From JAAZLS01 sp964585925 (GTDB lineage: Bacteria; Bacillota; Dethiobacteria; DTU022): DNA of 64,000 nucleotides. A model generated the notes under the pieces. That model did not search any database. It was not told the DNA's origin and saw nothing but the letters and a program-made list of their open reading frames with translations. This document shows, one piece after another, positions 26,100 through 33,047 of the stretch; position 1 is the stretch's first letter, and every line of letters starts with the position of its first letter. Both the position numbers and the translations under genes were made by a program. The DNA is taken from NCBI GenBank assembly GCA_964585925.1, contig CAZPFS010000007.1, forward strand, positions 1 through 64,000. The letters are read 5' to 3'.

Positions 26100-27128
26100 T
26101 TAGCTGCTTTTTTCTATAGATGGTTTAATCGTCGCCGGGGCGGTTACAGTTGCCGGGATTTCCCCGAACTTGGCCCGCCTGGTAAGGCGATCGATCAAGG
26201 GGACAAATGCATTCATGATCAAAATCGAAAAAGCCGTTCCCTCGGTAGGGGCCAGGAGCAGCCTGAACAGCATGATCAAAATTCCAATGGCCAGCCCGTA
26301 AATCACCCTGCCCTGGGGGGTAATGGGGCTGGTCACCCAGTCGGTGGCCATAAATAGTGCTCCCAACAAAATTCCCCCCGAAAAAACATGGTAGAACGGA
26401 ACAAGGCCGGACGGGGCGGCGTTATGATCTCCAAATATCAACGCGATTACCAATACGGCGGCGATAATCGAAACCGGGATATGCCATCTGATATGTTTCT
26501 TAAGTAACAGGTAGATCCCGCCGATTAGCAGAGCCAGAGCGGAGGTTTCGCCCAGGGCGCCGCCGGGGTAAGCCAAAAACAGGGAACCCAGGCCGGGCAG
26601 GTTGACGCCTTGTTTGAGCAGGGCTAGCGGAGTGGCCTGGGTAACCATATCGAAAGCGTCAAAAAAAGTGCCCAGCGGGGAAAAAGCCAGCCTCAGCGAG
26701 TAAAAGACCGGAGCGAGGATGATGATGGAGACCCGTCCAAACAAAGCCGGATTGAAGCGGTTCCATCCCAGCCCTCCCATGAGTTCCTTGGCGATCCCGA
26801 TGGCGATAAAAGTGGCCAGGGCTGCCGCCCACCAGGATGTGCCGGCTCCCAGGCAAAGCGCGACCAGCAGGCCGGTTACCAGGGCGCTGCAGTCGTGCAG
26901 GGTTGCCGGTTTGTTCATTGCTTTGCGGAACAACAGTTCTGTAAGTACTGCCGTGATCAGGCAGACGGCAATCAGGAAAACCGCATTGAACTTGAACCAA
27001 TATATCGATACCAGGGTAATCGGAATAAGAGCGATCATGACATCCCGCATCGCCGAGGAAACGGTTACCGGTGATCTGAGATGCGGTGATGTGGTGACGG
27101 ACAATTGAATATCGGCCATATTTTCCAT
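26100..27128 (-). CDS. rnfD: RnfD-type membrane subunit
   Basis: A 342-residue NqrB/RnfD family protein with nine to ten membrane helices. Conserved pieces are LVTGLLVALCL, FNPALFGRV and the C-terminal FMATDWVTSPITPQG. In Rnf the covalent FMN is attached to the second Thr of a (S/T)xAT motif; here the matching site reads VTQATPLALL, so the acceptor Thr is present. No flavin transferase (ApbE) gene is in the window. It is encoded 19 bases before fdhA, behind rnfC, with AGGAGG just upstream. rnfG, E, A and B are absent. Confidence 0.94.
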   Translation of the reverse strand: MENMADIQLSVTTSPHLRSPVTVSSAMRDVMIALIPITLVSIYWFKFNAVFLIAVCLITAVLTELLFRKAMNKPATLHDCSALVTGLLVALCLGAGTSWWAAALATFIAIGIAKELMGGLGWNRFNPALFGRVSIIILAPVFYSLRLAFSPLGTFFDAFDMVTQATPLALLKQGVNLPGLGSLFLAYPGGALGETSALALLIGGIYLLLKKHIRWHIPVSIIAAVLVIALIFGDHNAAPSGLVPFYHVFSGGILLGALFMATDWVTSPITPQGRVIYGLAIGILIMLFRLLLAPTEGTAFSILIMNAFVPLIDRLTRRAKFGEIPATVTAPATIKPSIEKSS

Positions 27129-27174
27129 TCCCTCCTGATATGGACCCCGAGGTCTGTTGCATCAAACCAGGTGT

Positions 27175-28554
27175 CTATTTTTTCTGGGCAGCCCTTGATG
27201 CCGCCGCAATTTGTTTTTTTGTTTCCCGAACAAAATGGACAATCGGCCGGTTGGAGGGGCAGGTATAGACACAGATCCCGCACTCAAAGCAATCCATGGC
27301 CCCCCACTCGGCAGCCAGGTCATAGCGGCCCTGCTCTGCATAGACACCGATAAAATTCGGGTAGAGGAACATGGGGCAATGTTCTACGCATCTGCCGCAG
27401 CGCACACAATCCATATGTTTGGTTTGCACCACCATTTTGGGGCTGAATACAAGGATCCCGCTGGTGCCTTTGATAACCGGCACATCCAGCCGGGTCTGGG
27501 CCCAGCCGGTCATCGGGCCGCCCATTACAATTTTGCCTACCAGTTCCGGGGGCAGGGGAACGGTATTCCACGGTTCATCTTCGGCGGACTCACCGGGAGC
27601 AAGGCCTTTAATGCCCCCGCATTGTTTGATTACATAACCGATGGGAGTGCCTATTTTTACCATTAGGTTCCCGGGGTGGGCCACAGCATCACCGGTCACC
27701 GTGAGCACTCTTTCATACAATGGTTTTTCATAGCGGCAGGCCTCGTATACGGCGATGGCGGTGGCTACATTCTGGACCACCACTCCCACCTCCAGCGGCA
27801 GTTTGCCCGGGGGCACCTCCCGGTCAAGAGCGGCTTTGATCAGCTGTTTTTCCGAGCCCTGGGGATATTTTACCTCCAGAGGCACAATTTTCAGGGCCCT
27901 GTTTTCGGATATTCGGGAACTGATGGCCTTGATGGCATCGGGTTTATTGATCTCCACCCCAAATATGATTTGGGAGGCGTCAACCACCTTGCCGATGAGT
28001 TTGGCCCCTTCTACCAGTGCTTCTGTCATTTCCAACATCATCCGGTGATCGCAGGTCAAAAAAGGTTCACATTCACAGGCGTTTATGACAATGGCATCCA
28101 CGGGTTTGGGAGGGCTCAATTTGACGTGGGTAGGAAAGGTGGCCCCTCCCATGCCCACGATGCCGGCTTCCTTGATGGCCGACTTGATCTCTGACTTGGA
28201 AAGCCCTTCAATATCCCGTTCCGGCCAGGCCGGTTCCGCCTGATCCGGATCCACGGCGATCACTACACTTTCTGTGTTTGTTCCATTAAAATTTGGGCGG
28301 GGTTCTACCGCGACTACGGTGCCGTCAACGCTGGCATGGATCGGCGCGCTCACAAAAGCCTCGCTTTGTCCGATTTTCTGACCGGCGGTTATCCTGTCTC
28401 CCACTTTTACCAGAGCCTGACCGGGCGCCCCGATATGCTGCTGAAGGGGTATGGTCACTTCTTTAGGCAGGGAGATGGTGGCGATGGCCTCATTTTCGGA
28501 GAATTCCTTGTAATGGGGGAGGAATATCCCCCGGTGAAAAGTTTTTACAGTCAC
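27175..28554 (-). CDS. rnfC: RnfC-type NADH-linked iron-sulfur subunit
   Basis: A 459-residue full-length RnfC. The N-terminal barrel-sandwich domain (GQKIGQSEAFVSAPIHASVDG) precedes the NuoF-like Rossmann domain with GIVGMGGATFPTHVKL and NACECEPFLTCDHR, the NADH/FMN site. Two C-terminal [4Fe-4S] clusters follow, CVRCGRCVEHCP and CFECGICVYTCP. It is normally the cytoplasmic entry point for NADH electrons in Rnf. Here it is first in a four-gene leftward operon with rnfD, fdhA and fdhB. The longer ferredoxin-rich C-terminal tail of some proteobacterial RnfC is absent. Confidence 0.95.
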   Translation of the reverse strand: MTVKTFHRGIFLPHYKEFSENEAIATISLPKEVTIPLQQHIGAPGQALVKVGDRITAGQKIGQSEAFVSAPIHASVDGTVVAVEPRPNFNGTNTESVVIAVDPDQAEPAWPERDIEGLSKSEIKSAIKEAGIVGMGGATFPTHVKLSPPKPVDAIVINACECEPFLTCDHRMMLEMTEALVEGAKLIGKVVDASQIIFGVEINKPDAIKAISSRISENRALKIVPLEVKYPQGSEKQLIKAALDREVPPGKLPLEVGVVVQNVATAIAVYEACRYEKPLYERVLTVTGDAVAHPGNLMVKIGTPIGYVIKQCGGIKGLAPGESAEDEPWNTVPLPPELVGKIVMGGPMTGWAQTRLDVPVIKGTSGILVFSPKMVVQTKHMDCVRCGRCVEHCPMFLYPNFIGVYAEQGRYDLAAEWGAMDCFECGICVYTCPSNRPIVHFVRETKKQIAAASRAAQKK

Positions 28555-28624
28555 TTCATACCACCCCTATACGGTTTAGGTGAAGAAGGGCTAACGCAGT
28601 TGGTTATTTGCCTTCACAAACCTT

Positions 28625-28653
28625 ATTATAATGATACCTGACCATAATGGGAA
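28625..28653 (-). promoter_or_regulatory. Possible promoter of the rnfC-rnfD-fdhA-fdhB operon
   Basis: On the minus strand TATAAT (28630-28625) is a perfect -10, with TTCCCA (28653-28648), a 4/6 match to TTGACA, 17 bases upstream. The start site would be about 65 bases before rnfC. Single prediction by eye. Confidence 0.4.
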
Positions 28654-29018
28654 TAAATACGCGTTTAATGGTTTAAGCTTATCAACCCCCGATTATTCAG
28701 CAAGCCGGGCAAAAGGCAAAGCTGTAATTTTGTAAATTCAAATCTGTACACCCTCACCTCCCGGGCCAACCCGCGTTAAAAGACCTGGGCCCGTCAGTAA
28801 TTCTTTCAACAGGGCATGCAAACGGTCAACCCAGCCAGTAAATTTTAGAATTAAATACCCAAAACCCCTTATTCTATAAAATGAATATTCGTAATGTAAG
28901 AATTGAAATCCTTCTTTTTTAATAATCAAAAAATACAAATGGGGCCAGGCGAAAAGTCATAAAACCCGCCATGGAGCTTAAACTATTACCAGGCAGGCTT
29001 TTATGGTGAGAAAAATAC
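28654..29018. other. Intergenic region without a recognised gene
   Basis: About 365 bases of AT-rich sequence between the divergent rnf-fdh operon and the radical SAM gene. I see no coding potential with a ribosome site, no tRNA and no riboswitch I can name. Confidence 0.5.
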
Positions 29019-29047
29019 TTGACGGTTTATGGCAATGATAATACAAT
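29019..29047 (+). promoter_or_regulatory. Promoter of the radical SAM-arsR genes
   Basis: TTGACG (29019-29024) and TACAAT (29042-29047) with a 17-base spacer, each a 5/6 match to consensus. The start site would be about 190 bases before the radical SAM gene, giving a long leader. Confidence 0.65.
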
Positions 29048-29052
29048 TAAAT

Positions 29053-29080
29053 CGACATATCTAAGTTCGTTGATATGTTG
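29053..29080. promoter_or_regulatory. Inverted repeat, candidate ArsR operator
   Basis: CGACATATC (29053-29061) and GATATGTTG (29072-29080) match as inverted arms at 8 of 9 positions with a 10-base spacer. The site begins 5 bases after the -10 box, where a repressor would block transcription. The arsR gene is second in the same transcript, so autoregulation is a reasonable inference. Confidence 0.5.
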
Positions 29081-29241
29081 TTTGTTCCAGGAAACACCGT
29101 CATATTGTTTTGGGGGGGTGTGATTTGGAGGAACCAAAGCGGGCGATCCAAGGGTATGTTTTTGTAATGTATCCGGGTTTCAGTTTCATTTTTAGGACTG
29201 GCATTCCCAAATGACATCCATACAGAAAGGTTGTGATAATC

Positions 29242-30627
29242 ATGCTGGCGGGTTTTGAGGTTGCCAGGCGCTTTTTCGGTGAAAAAATCATAACACAAGT
29301 TCTGTATTACTTACGCCATGATCCTAAAAACAATATCCCCCGTATGCTCGATCTCATATCCAAAGCGGCTATTATGCCTCACCACCAAGACACCATCAAC
29401 AACGTCAAATTAGGATTCGAATCAAATACGAATATGAAACAGTTCATCGATCGGGTACTGGAAGAAACGGATCCAAAAATATTGCAGCAGCTTTCGGTTA
29501 TATTTTTATTGAATTCAATTCTGGTAGGCGTGCCCAAACAGCGCCGGATTGGCGAAAAGCTTGGTTATTCGGTCCCCTGGACCCTATTAATTGATCCCAC
29601 GAGCAACTGCAACCTGCACTGTCGGGGTTGCTGGGCCGGTGCATACAAAAAGCACCAGAGCCTGAGTTTTGCAGAAGTAGACCGGCTGGTGGAGGAAGCG
29701 AAGGAGCTGGGGATTTATTTTATCGTATTATCGGGTGGGGAGCCCTTCATGTGGCCCCACCTGTTTGACCTGGCCGAAAAACATCCCGATGTGGCCTTTA
29801 TGCCCTATACAAACGGCACTTTGATTGATCGCGCGGCGGCCCAAAAAATCCGGGAAGTAGGTAATATCAGCCCGGCGATCAGTATTGAGGGGGAAGGGGA
29901 GACCACGGACTGGAGACGGGGTAAGGGTACCTATGATAAAATAATGATTGCCATGGACAATCTGAAGGAAAACAAGATACCCTTTGGGGTTAGTTTTACA
30001 GTTACCCGCGACAACTATGAAGAACTGTTCAGAGATGAATTTATAGATATGCTGATTTCCAAAGGAGCATTTTATGGTTGGGCCTTCCACTATATCCCCA
30101 TCGGGTTGAAACCTGATTTTTCCATGATGGTTACCCCCGAACAGCGAGCGGCTATGGTAGATCGGATCCGCCATATCAGGGAAACAAAGCCGATCATGAT
30201 CGCCGACTTCTGGAACGACGGCCAATTTACCGGGGGATGTATTGCCGGAGGAAGGCGATATCTTCACATCAACGCGTTTGGTGATGTAGAGCCCTGCGCA
30301 TTTATTCACTTTGCCGTGGATAAAATATTTGGCAAACCGCTGAAACAAATTCTGGATAACCCGTTGTTTAGAGCTTATCAGCAGAGGATCCCCTTCAGCG
30401 ACAATATGCTCCGCCCCTGCCCGTTGATCGATAATCCGGAAGCGTTAAGGGAGATGATTGCGGAAACAGGCGCCAGGCCGACTCATGAGGGGGCGGACAC
30501 TACTTTGAAAGGGGAGGCCGCGAAGCAGATGGATTGTGTAGCTGCGGCCTGGAAAAAAGTAGCTGATGAAAAGTGGGAGGAGATCAGGCCGCGAACAAAG
30601 GAGATGGCTTGCGGCAAATTGGGATAA
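29242..30627 (+). CDS. Radical SAM protein with SPASM-like C-terminal cysteines
   Basis: A 461-residue radical SAM enzyme. The cluster motif CNLHCRGC (CxxxCxxC) lies near residue 123, followed by VLSGGEPFMWP, the usual GGE SAM-binding motif. C-terminal cysteines in GGCIAGG, VEPCAFIHF and LRPCPLIDNP could bind an auxiliary iron-sulfur cluster. An N-terminal 110-residue helical extension precedes the barrel. The substrate is unknown. ATG 29242 is preferred because GAAAGG lies 11 bases upstream; an in-frame GTG at 29233 is too close to it. An ArsR-type gene follows by 25 bases. Confidence 0.9.
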   Translation: MLAGFEVARRFFGEKIITQVLYYLRHDPKNNIPRMLDLISKAAIMPHHQDTINNVKLGFESNTNMKQFIDRVLEETDPKILQQLSVIFLLNSILVGVPKQRRIGEKLGYSVPWTLLIDPTSNCNLHCRGCWAGAYKKHQSLSFAEVDRLVEEAKELGIYFIVLSGGEPFMWPHLFDLAEKHPDVAFMPYTNGTLIDRAAAQKIREVGNISPAISIEGEGETTDWRRGKGTYDKIMIAMDNLKENKIPFGVSFTVTRDNYEELFRDEFIDMLISKGAFYGWAFHYIPIGLKPDFSMMVTPEQRAAMVDRIRHIRETKPIMIADFWNDGQFTGGCIAGGRRYLHINAFGDVEPCAFIHFAVDKIFGKPLKQILDNPLFRAYQQRIPFSDNMLRPCPLIDNPEALREMIAETGARPTHEGADTTLKGEAAKQMDCVAAAWKKVADEKWEEIRPRTKEMACGKLG

Positions 30628-30652
30628 TTAAATTATATAAAGGGGGATTTAA

Positions 30653-30949
30653 TTGAAGGAAGGTTTGCACTTGCTGGTGGATGCTATAAAGGCGCTGGGG
30701 GAACATACCAGGTTGAAAATAGTCCTGCTGTTGTGCCAAGAAGAAATGTGTGTTTGTGAGATGATGACCCGGCTGGGGCTTTCCCAATCCACAGTGTCAC
30801 ATCATTTGCGAATATTGAAACAGGCGGAATTGATCAATCATCGGCGGGATGGAAAATGGGTGTTTTATTCCCTGAACCGGCCGCAGTTTGCGGGTTTGGA
30901 ACAGGATTTAAGCCGGTTGATTCTACAAAAAGTGGCGGCCGGCGAGTAA
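30653..30949 (+). CDS. ArsR-family metalloregulator-like repressor
   Basis: A 98-residue winged-helix protein. KALGEHTRLKIVLLL is the typical beginning, EEMCVCEMM carries the two cysteines of the ArsR alpha-3 thiol site (ELCVCDL in ArsR), and STVSHHLRILKQAELI is the recognition helix region. The paired cysteines suggest As(III)/Sb(III)-type or another thiophilic ligand sensing, which is inference. TTG start behind AAAGGGGGA. It is co-directional with the radical SAM gene, and an inverted repeat sits at that gene's promoter. Confidence 0.9.
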   Translation: MKEGLHLLVDAIKALGEHTRLKIVLLLCQEEMCVCEMMTRLGLSQSTVSHHLRILKQAELINHRRDGKWVFYSLNRPQFAGLEQDLSRLILQKVAAGE

Positions 30950-30968
30950 TTGCCGGCCAGTGGGTATG

Positions 30969-31060
30969 TTGCCGGGGAGACGGGTCGTCTGTTACACCAG
31001 CCGGATTCAGAAGACAGGGAAACGGAGAAATACCGGTATCCGTTAAAATCTCCCCGGCAA
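30969..31060 (+). ncRNA. Candidate structured RNA, three-way junction
   Basis: TTGCCGGGGAGA (30969-30980) pairs perfectly with TCTCCCCGGCAA (31049-31060). Inside, GTCGTCTG (30984-30991) pairs with CAGAAGAC (31008-31015) with one mismatch, and AACGGA (31021-31026) with TCCGTT (31039-31044). Joining segments are CGG, AGGGA and AAAA. The element fills most of the gap between arsR and the DUF2007 gene and has no T-tract behind it. I cannot match it to a named riboswitch or ribozyme. Confidence 0.5.
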
Positions 31061-31121
31061 ATCTTCCCGGCACAGGGCCACAGCCCCCGACCAATATTTC
31101 ATCAGTTGAGGGGTACAGATA

Positions 31122-31382
31122 ATGGGAAAAAACCAAAACAGAGAGGAACAATGGGCCTTCATTGCCTCTGCGGCCGGCGACCTTGAAGCCGGAATTATCG
31201 AAGAACTATTAAAGGCTAACGAAATTCCGGTACGGAAAGAATACCGGGAAGCCGGCGGTTTCCTTCAGATATGTATGGGCATGACAAATTTTGGGATAGA
31301 TCTCTATGTTCCTGTGTACTGCCTGGAAACGGCTAAAAGATTATTGGAGGAATGTAAATTTGTAAATACCGAGCCGGAGTAA
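31122..31382 (+). CDS. DUF2007 domain protein
   Basis: An 86-residue protein resembling the DUF2007 putative signal-transducing family: WAFIASAAGDLEAGIIEELLKANEIPV followed by the C-terminal LYVPVYCLETAKRLLEE. The fold is ferredoxin-like in known members; the role is unknown. Start at ATG 31122, preceded by a GAGGGG stretch. It stands alone between the structured intergenic element and sigK. Confidence 0.8.
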   Translation: MGKNQNREEQWAFIASAAGDLEAGIIEELLKANEIPVRKEYREAGGFLQICMGMTNFGIDLYVPVYCLETAKRLLEECKFVNTEPE

Positions 31383-31464
31383 TTCACCGCAATTCAACCT
31401 GTCGCCGCTATACCGGTTAACACCCAAATCAAACCCCCAAAAAGATTTCATTTATAAGACAGGC

Positions 31465-31492
31465 ACGGTTTTCCCCTGATGGGCATAGAATT
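31465..31492 (+). promoter_or_regulatory. Possible mother-cell sigma promoter before sigK
   Basis: CATAGAATT (31484-31492) resembles the -10 elements of sigma-E and sigma-K promoters (CATA core). GCAC at 31463-31466 provides the AC of a sigma-K -35 with a 17-base spacer. It would fit the known autoregulation of sigK, but the motifs are short. Confidence 0.35.
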
Positions 31493-31529
31493 TAGGTACT
31501 TCAAATTTTGAGGCGGGGGGGAAATCGGT

Positions 31530-32210
31530 TTGATCCTGTCTGCTGTGCTGTCGGCAATACATGAGCTGTTTGTGATGGCGGGCCATATTCAAAACAGTTC
31601 ATTTCCTCATCCCTTGAATGCAGCTCAGGAAAAGGACTGCCTGTGCAAAATGGCGGAAGGAGACCCTGAAGCCAGAAGACGGTTGATCGAGTGTAACCTT
31701 CGGTTGGTGGCCCATGTCATTAAAAAATTTGAATCCAGCGGGGAGGAAAAAGAAGATCTGATCCAGATCGGCACCATCGGGCTGATCAAAGCTATCAATA
31801 CCTTCAAGCCGGAGAAAGGCATTCGCCTGGCTACTTATGCTGCCCGCTGTATCGAAAACGAACTGTTGATGTATTTTAGATCTACCAAAAAGCTGTCGCA
31901 ACAGGTATCGTTGCAGGAGTCGATCGGGGTAGACAGGGAAGGCAATGAAATTACATTGATGGAGGTGCTCTCCGGTGATGAGTCGATCCTTGACCAGGTT
32001 GAAGCTCGGCTTCTTCAGGAAAAACTGATCCAAAAGGTAAACAGATTGAAAAAAAGGGAAAAAAAAGTTCTTACCATGAGATTCGGCCTGGGGCAGGGGC
32101 TTCGCCATACACAAAAAGAGATCGCCAGCGAACTGGGGATCTCCAGGTCCTATGTTTCCCGGATTGAAAAGAGAGCCATTCAGAAGCTTACCCGGGAATT
32201 TTGTGTGTAA
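31530..32210 (+). CDS. sigK: RNA polymerase sporulation sigma factor SigK
   Basis: Late mother-cell sigma factor. The 226-residue protein has region 2 (NLRLVAHVIKKFESSGEEKEDLIQIGTIGLIKA then FKPEKGIRLATYAARCIENE) and region 4 (LGISRSYVSRIEKRAIQKL). The N-terminal stretch SAVLSAIHELFVMAGHI resembles the SigK pro-sequence removed by SpoIVFB. The gene is continuous, so no skin-like element interrupts it here. TTG start behind a G-rich stretch. The stop lies 2 bases before a large repeat array. Confidence 0.95.
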   Translation: MILSAVLSAIHELFVMAGHIQNSSFPHPLNAAQEKDCLCKMAEGDPEARRRLIECNLRLVAHVIKKFESSGEEKEDLIQIGTIGLIKAINTFKPEKGIRLATYAARCIENELLMYFRSTKKLSQQVSLQESIGVDREGNEITLMEVLSGDESILDQVEARLLQEKLIQKVNRLKKREKKVLTMRFGLGQGLRHTQKEIASELGISRSYVSRIEKRAIQKLTREFCV

Positions 32211-32211
32211 A

Positions 32212-33029
32212 TCCCCCCCGGCCCCCCTTTTCCAAAGGGGGGAGATCGGAAAGGGAGTCCCCTTTTTCCAAAAGGGAGAGATTCGGAAAGGAAGTCCCCT
32301 TTTTCTAAAAGGGAGAGATTCGGAAAGGAAGTCCCCTTTTTCAAGGGTACCGCCTAAAAGTCCCCCTTTTCTAAAGGGGGATTTAGGGGGATTTCCATCA
32401 AGGGAGATTCGGAAAGGGAGTCCCCTTTTTCCAAAAGGGAGAGATTCGGAAAGGGAGTCCCCTTTTTCAAGGGTACCGCCTAAAAGTCCCCCTTTTCTAA
32501 AGGGGGATTTNNNNNNNNNNNNNNNNNNNNNNNNNNNNNNNNNNNNNNNNNNNNNNNNNNNNNNNNNNNNNNNNNNNNNNNNNNNNNNNNNNNNNNNNNN
32601 NNNNNNNNNNGTACCGCCTAAAAGTCCCCCTTTTCTAAAGGGGGATTTAGGGGGATTTCCATCAAAGGAGATTCGGAAAGGGAGTTCCCTTTTTCCTAAA
32701 GGGGAGATTCGGAAAGGAAGTCCCCTTTTTCCAAAAGGGAGAGATTCGGAAAGGAAGTCCCCTTTTTCCTAAAGGGGAGAGATTCGGAAAGGAAGTCCCC
32801 TTTTTCTAAAAGGGAGAGATTCGGAAAGGAAGTCCCCTTTTTCAAGGGTACCGCCTAAAAGTCCCCCTTTTCTAAAGGGGGATTTAGGGGGATTTCCATC
32901 AAAGGAGATTCGGAAAGGGAGTTCCCTTTTTCCTAAAGGGGAGAGATTCGGAAAGGAAGTCCCCTTTTTCAAGGGCACCACACTAAAAAATCCCCCTTTT
33001 CTAAAGGGGGATTTCGGTATTTCTATCAG
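32212..33029. repeat. Two-level tandem repeat array with assembly gap
   Basis: About a dozen copies of a unit of roughly 38 bp starting AGATTCGGAAAGG and containing AGTCCCCTTTTT. Runs of these are capped by a unit of about 65 bp that contains GGTACCGCCTAAAAGTCCCC and TCTAAAGGGGGATTTAGG, and ends CCATCAAAGG. At least five capping units are visible, one cut by the gap. The array is open in one frame and yields SPPFLKGDLGG-like peptides, but I regard it as non-coding. The true copy number is unknown because the scaffold is broken inside it. Confidence 0.95.
32511..32610. other. Assembly gap of 100 N
   Basis: Exactly 100 N, the usual placeholder for a gap of unknown length. Identical capping-unit sequence flanks both sides, so the break was caused by repeat collapse. 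Confidence 0.99.
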
Positions 33030-33047
33030 GGCAAGCGTCGGCAATAT

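Noticed and set aside
30969..31060. Cobalamin, TPP, moco or hammerhead identity for the three-way-junction element
   Set aside because: The conserved cores of these classes are not present; only the general architecture is similar.
31530..32210. Skin-type element interrupting sigK
   Set aside because: The sigma factor frame is continuous from its N-terminal pro-sequence to region 4, with no recombinase gene nearby.
32152..32772. Open frame through the repeat array giving SPPFLKGDLGG-like peptides
   Set aside because: It begins inside sigK in another frame, is made of the tandem repeat and crosses the N gap. It is not a gene.
32212..33029. CRISPR array
   Set aside because: There are repeats, but no unique spacers of constant length and no cas genes; the units abut each other directly.
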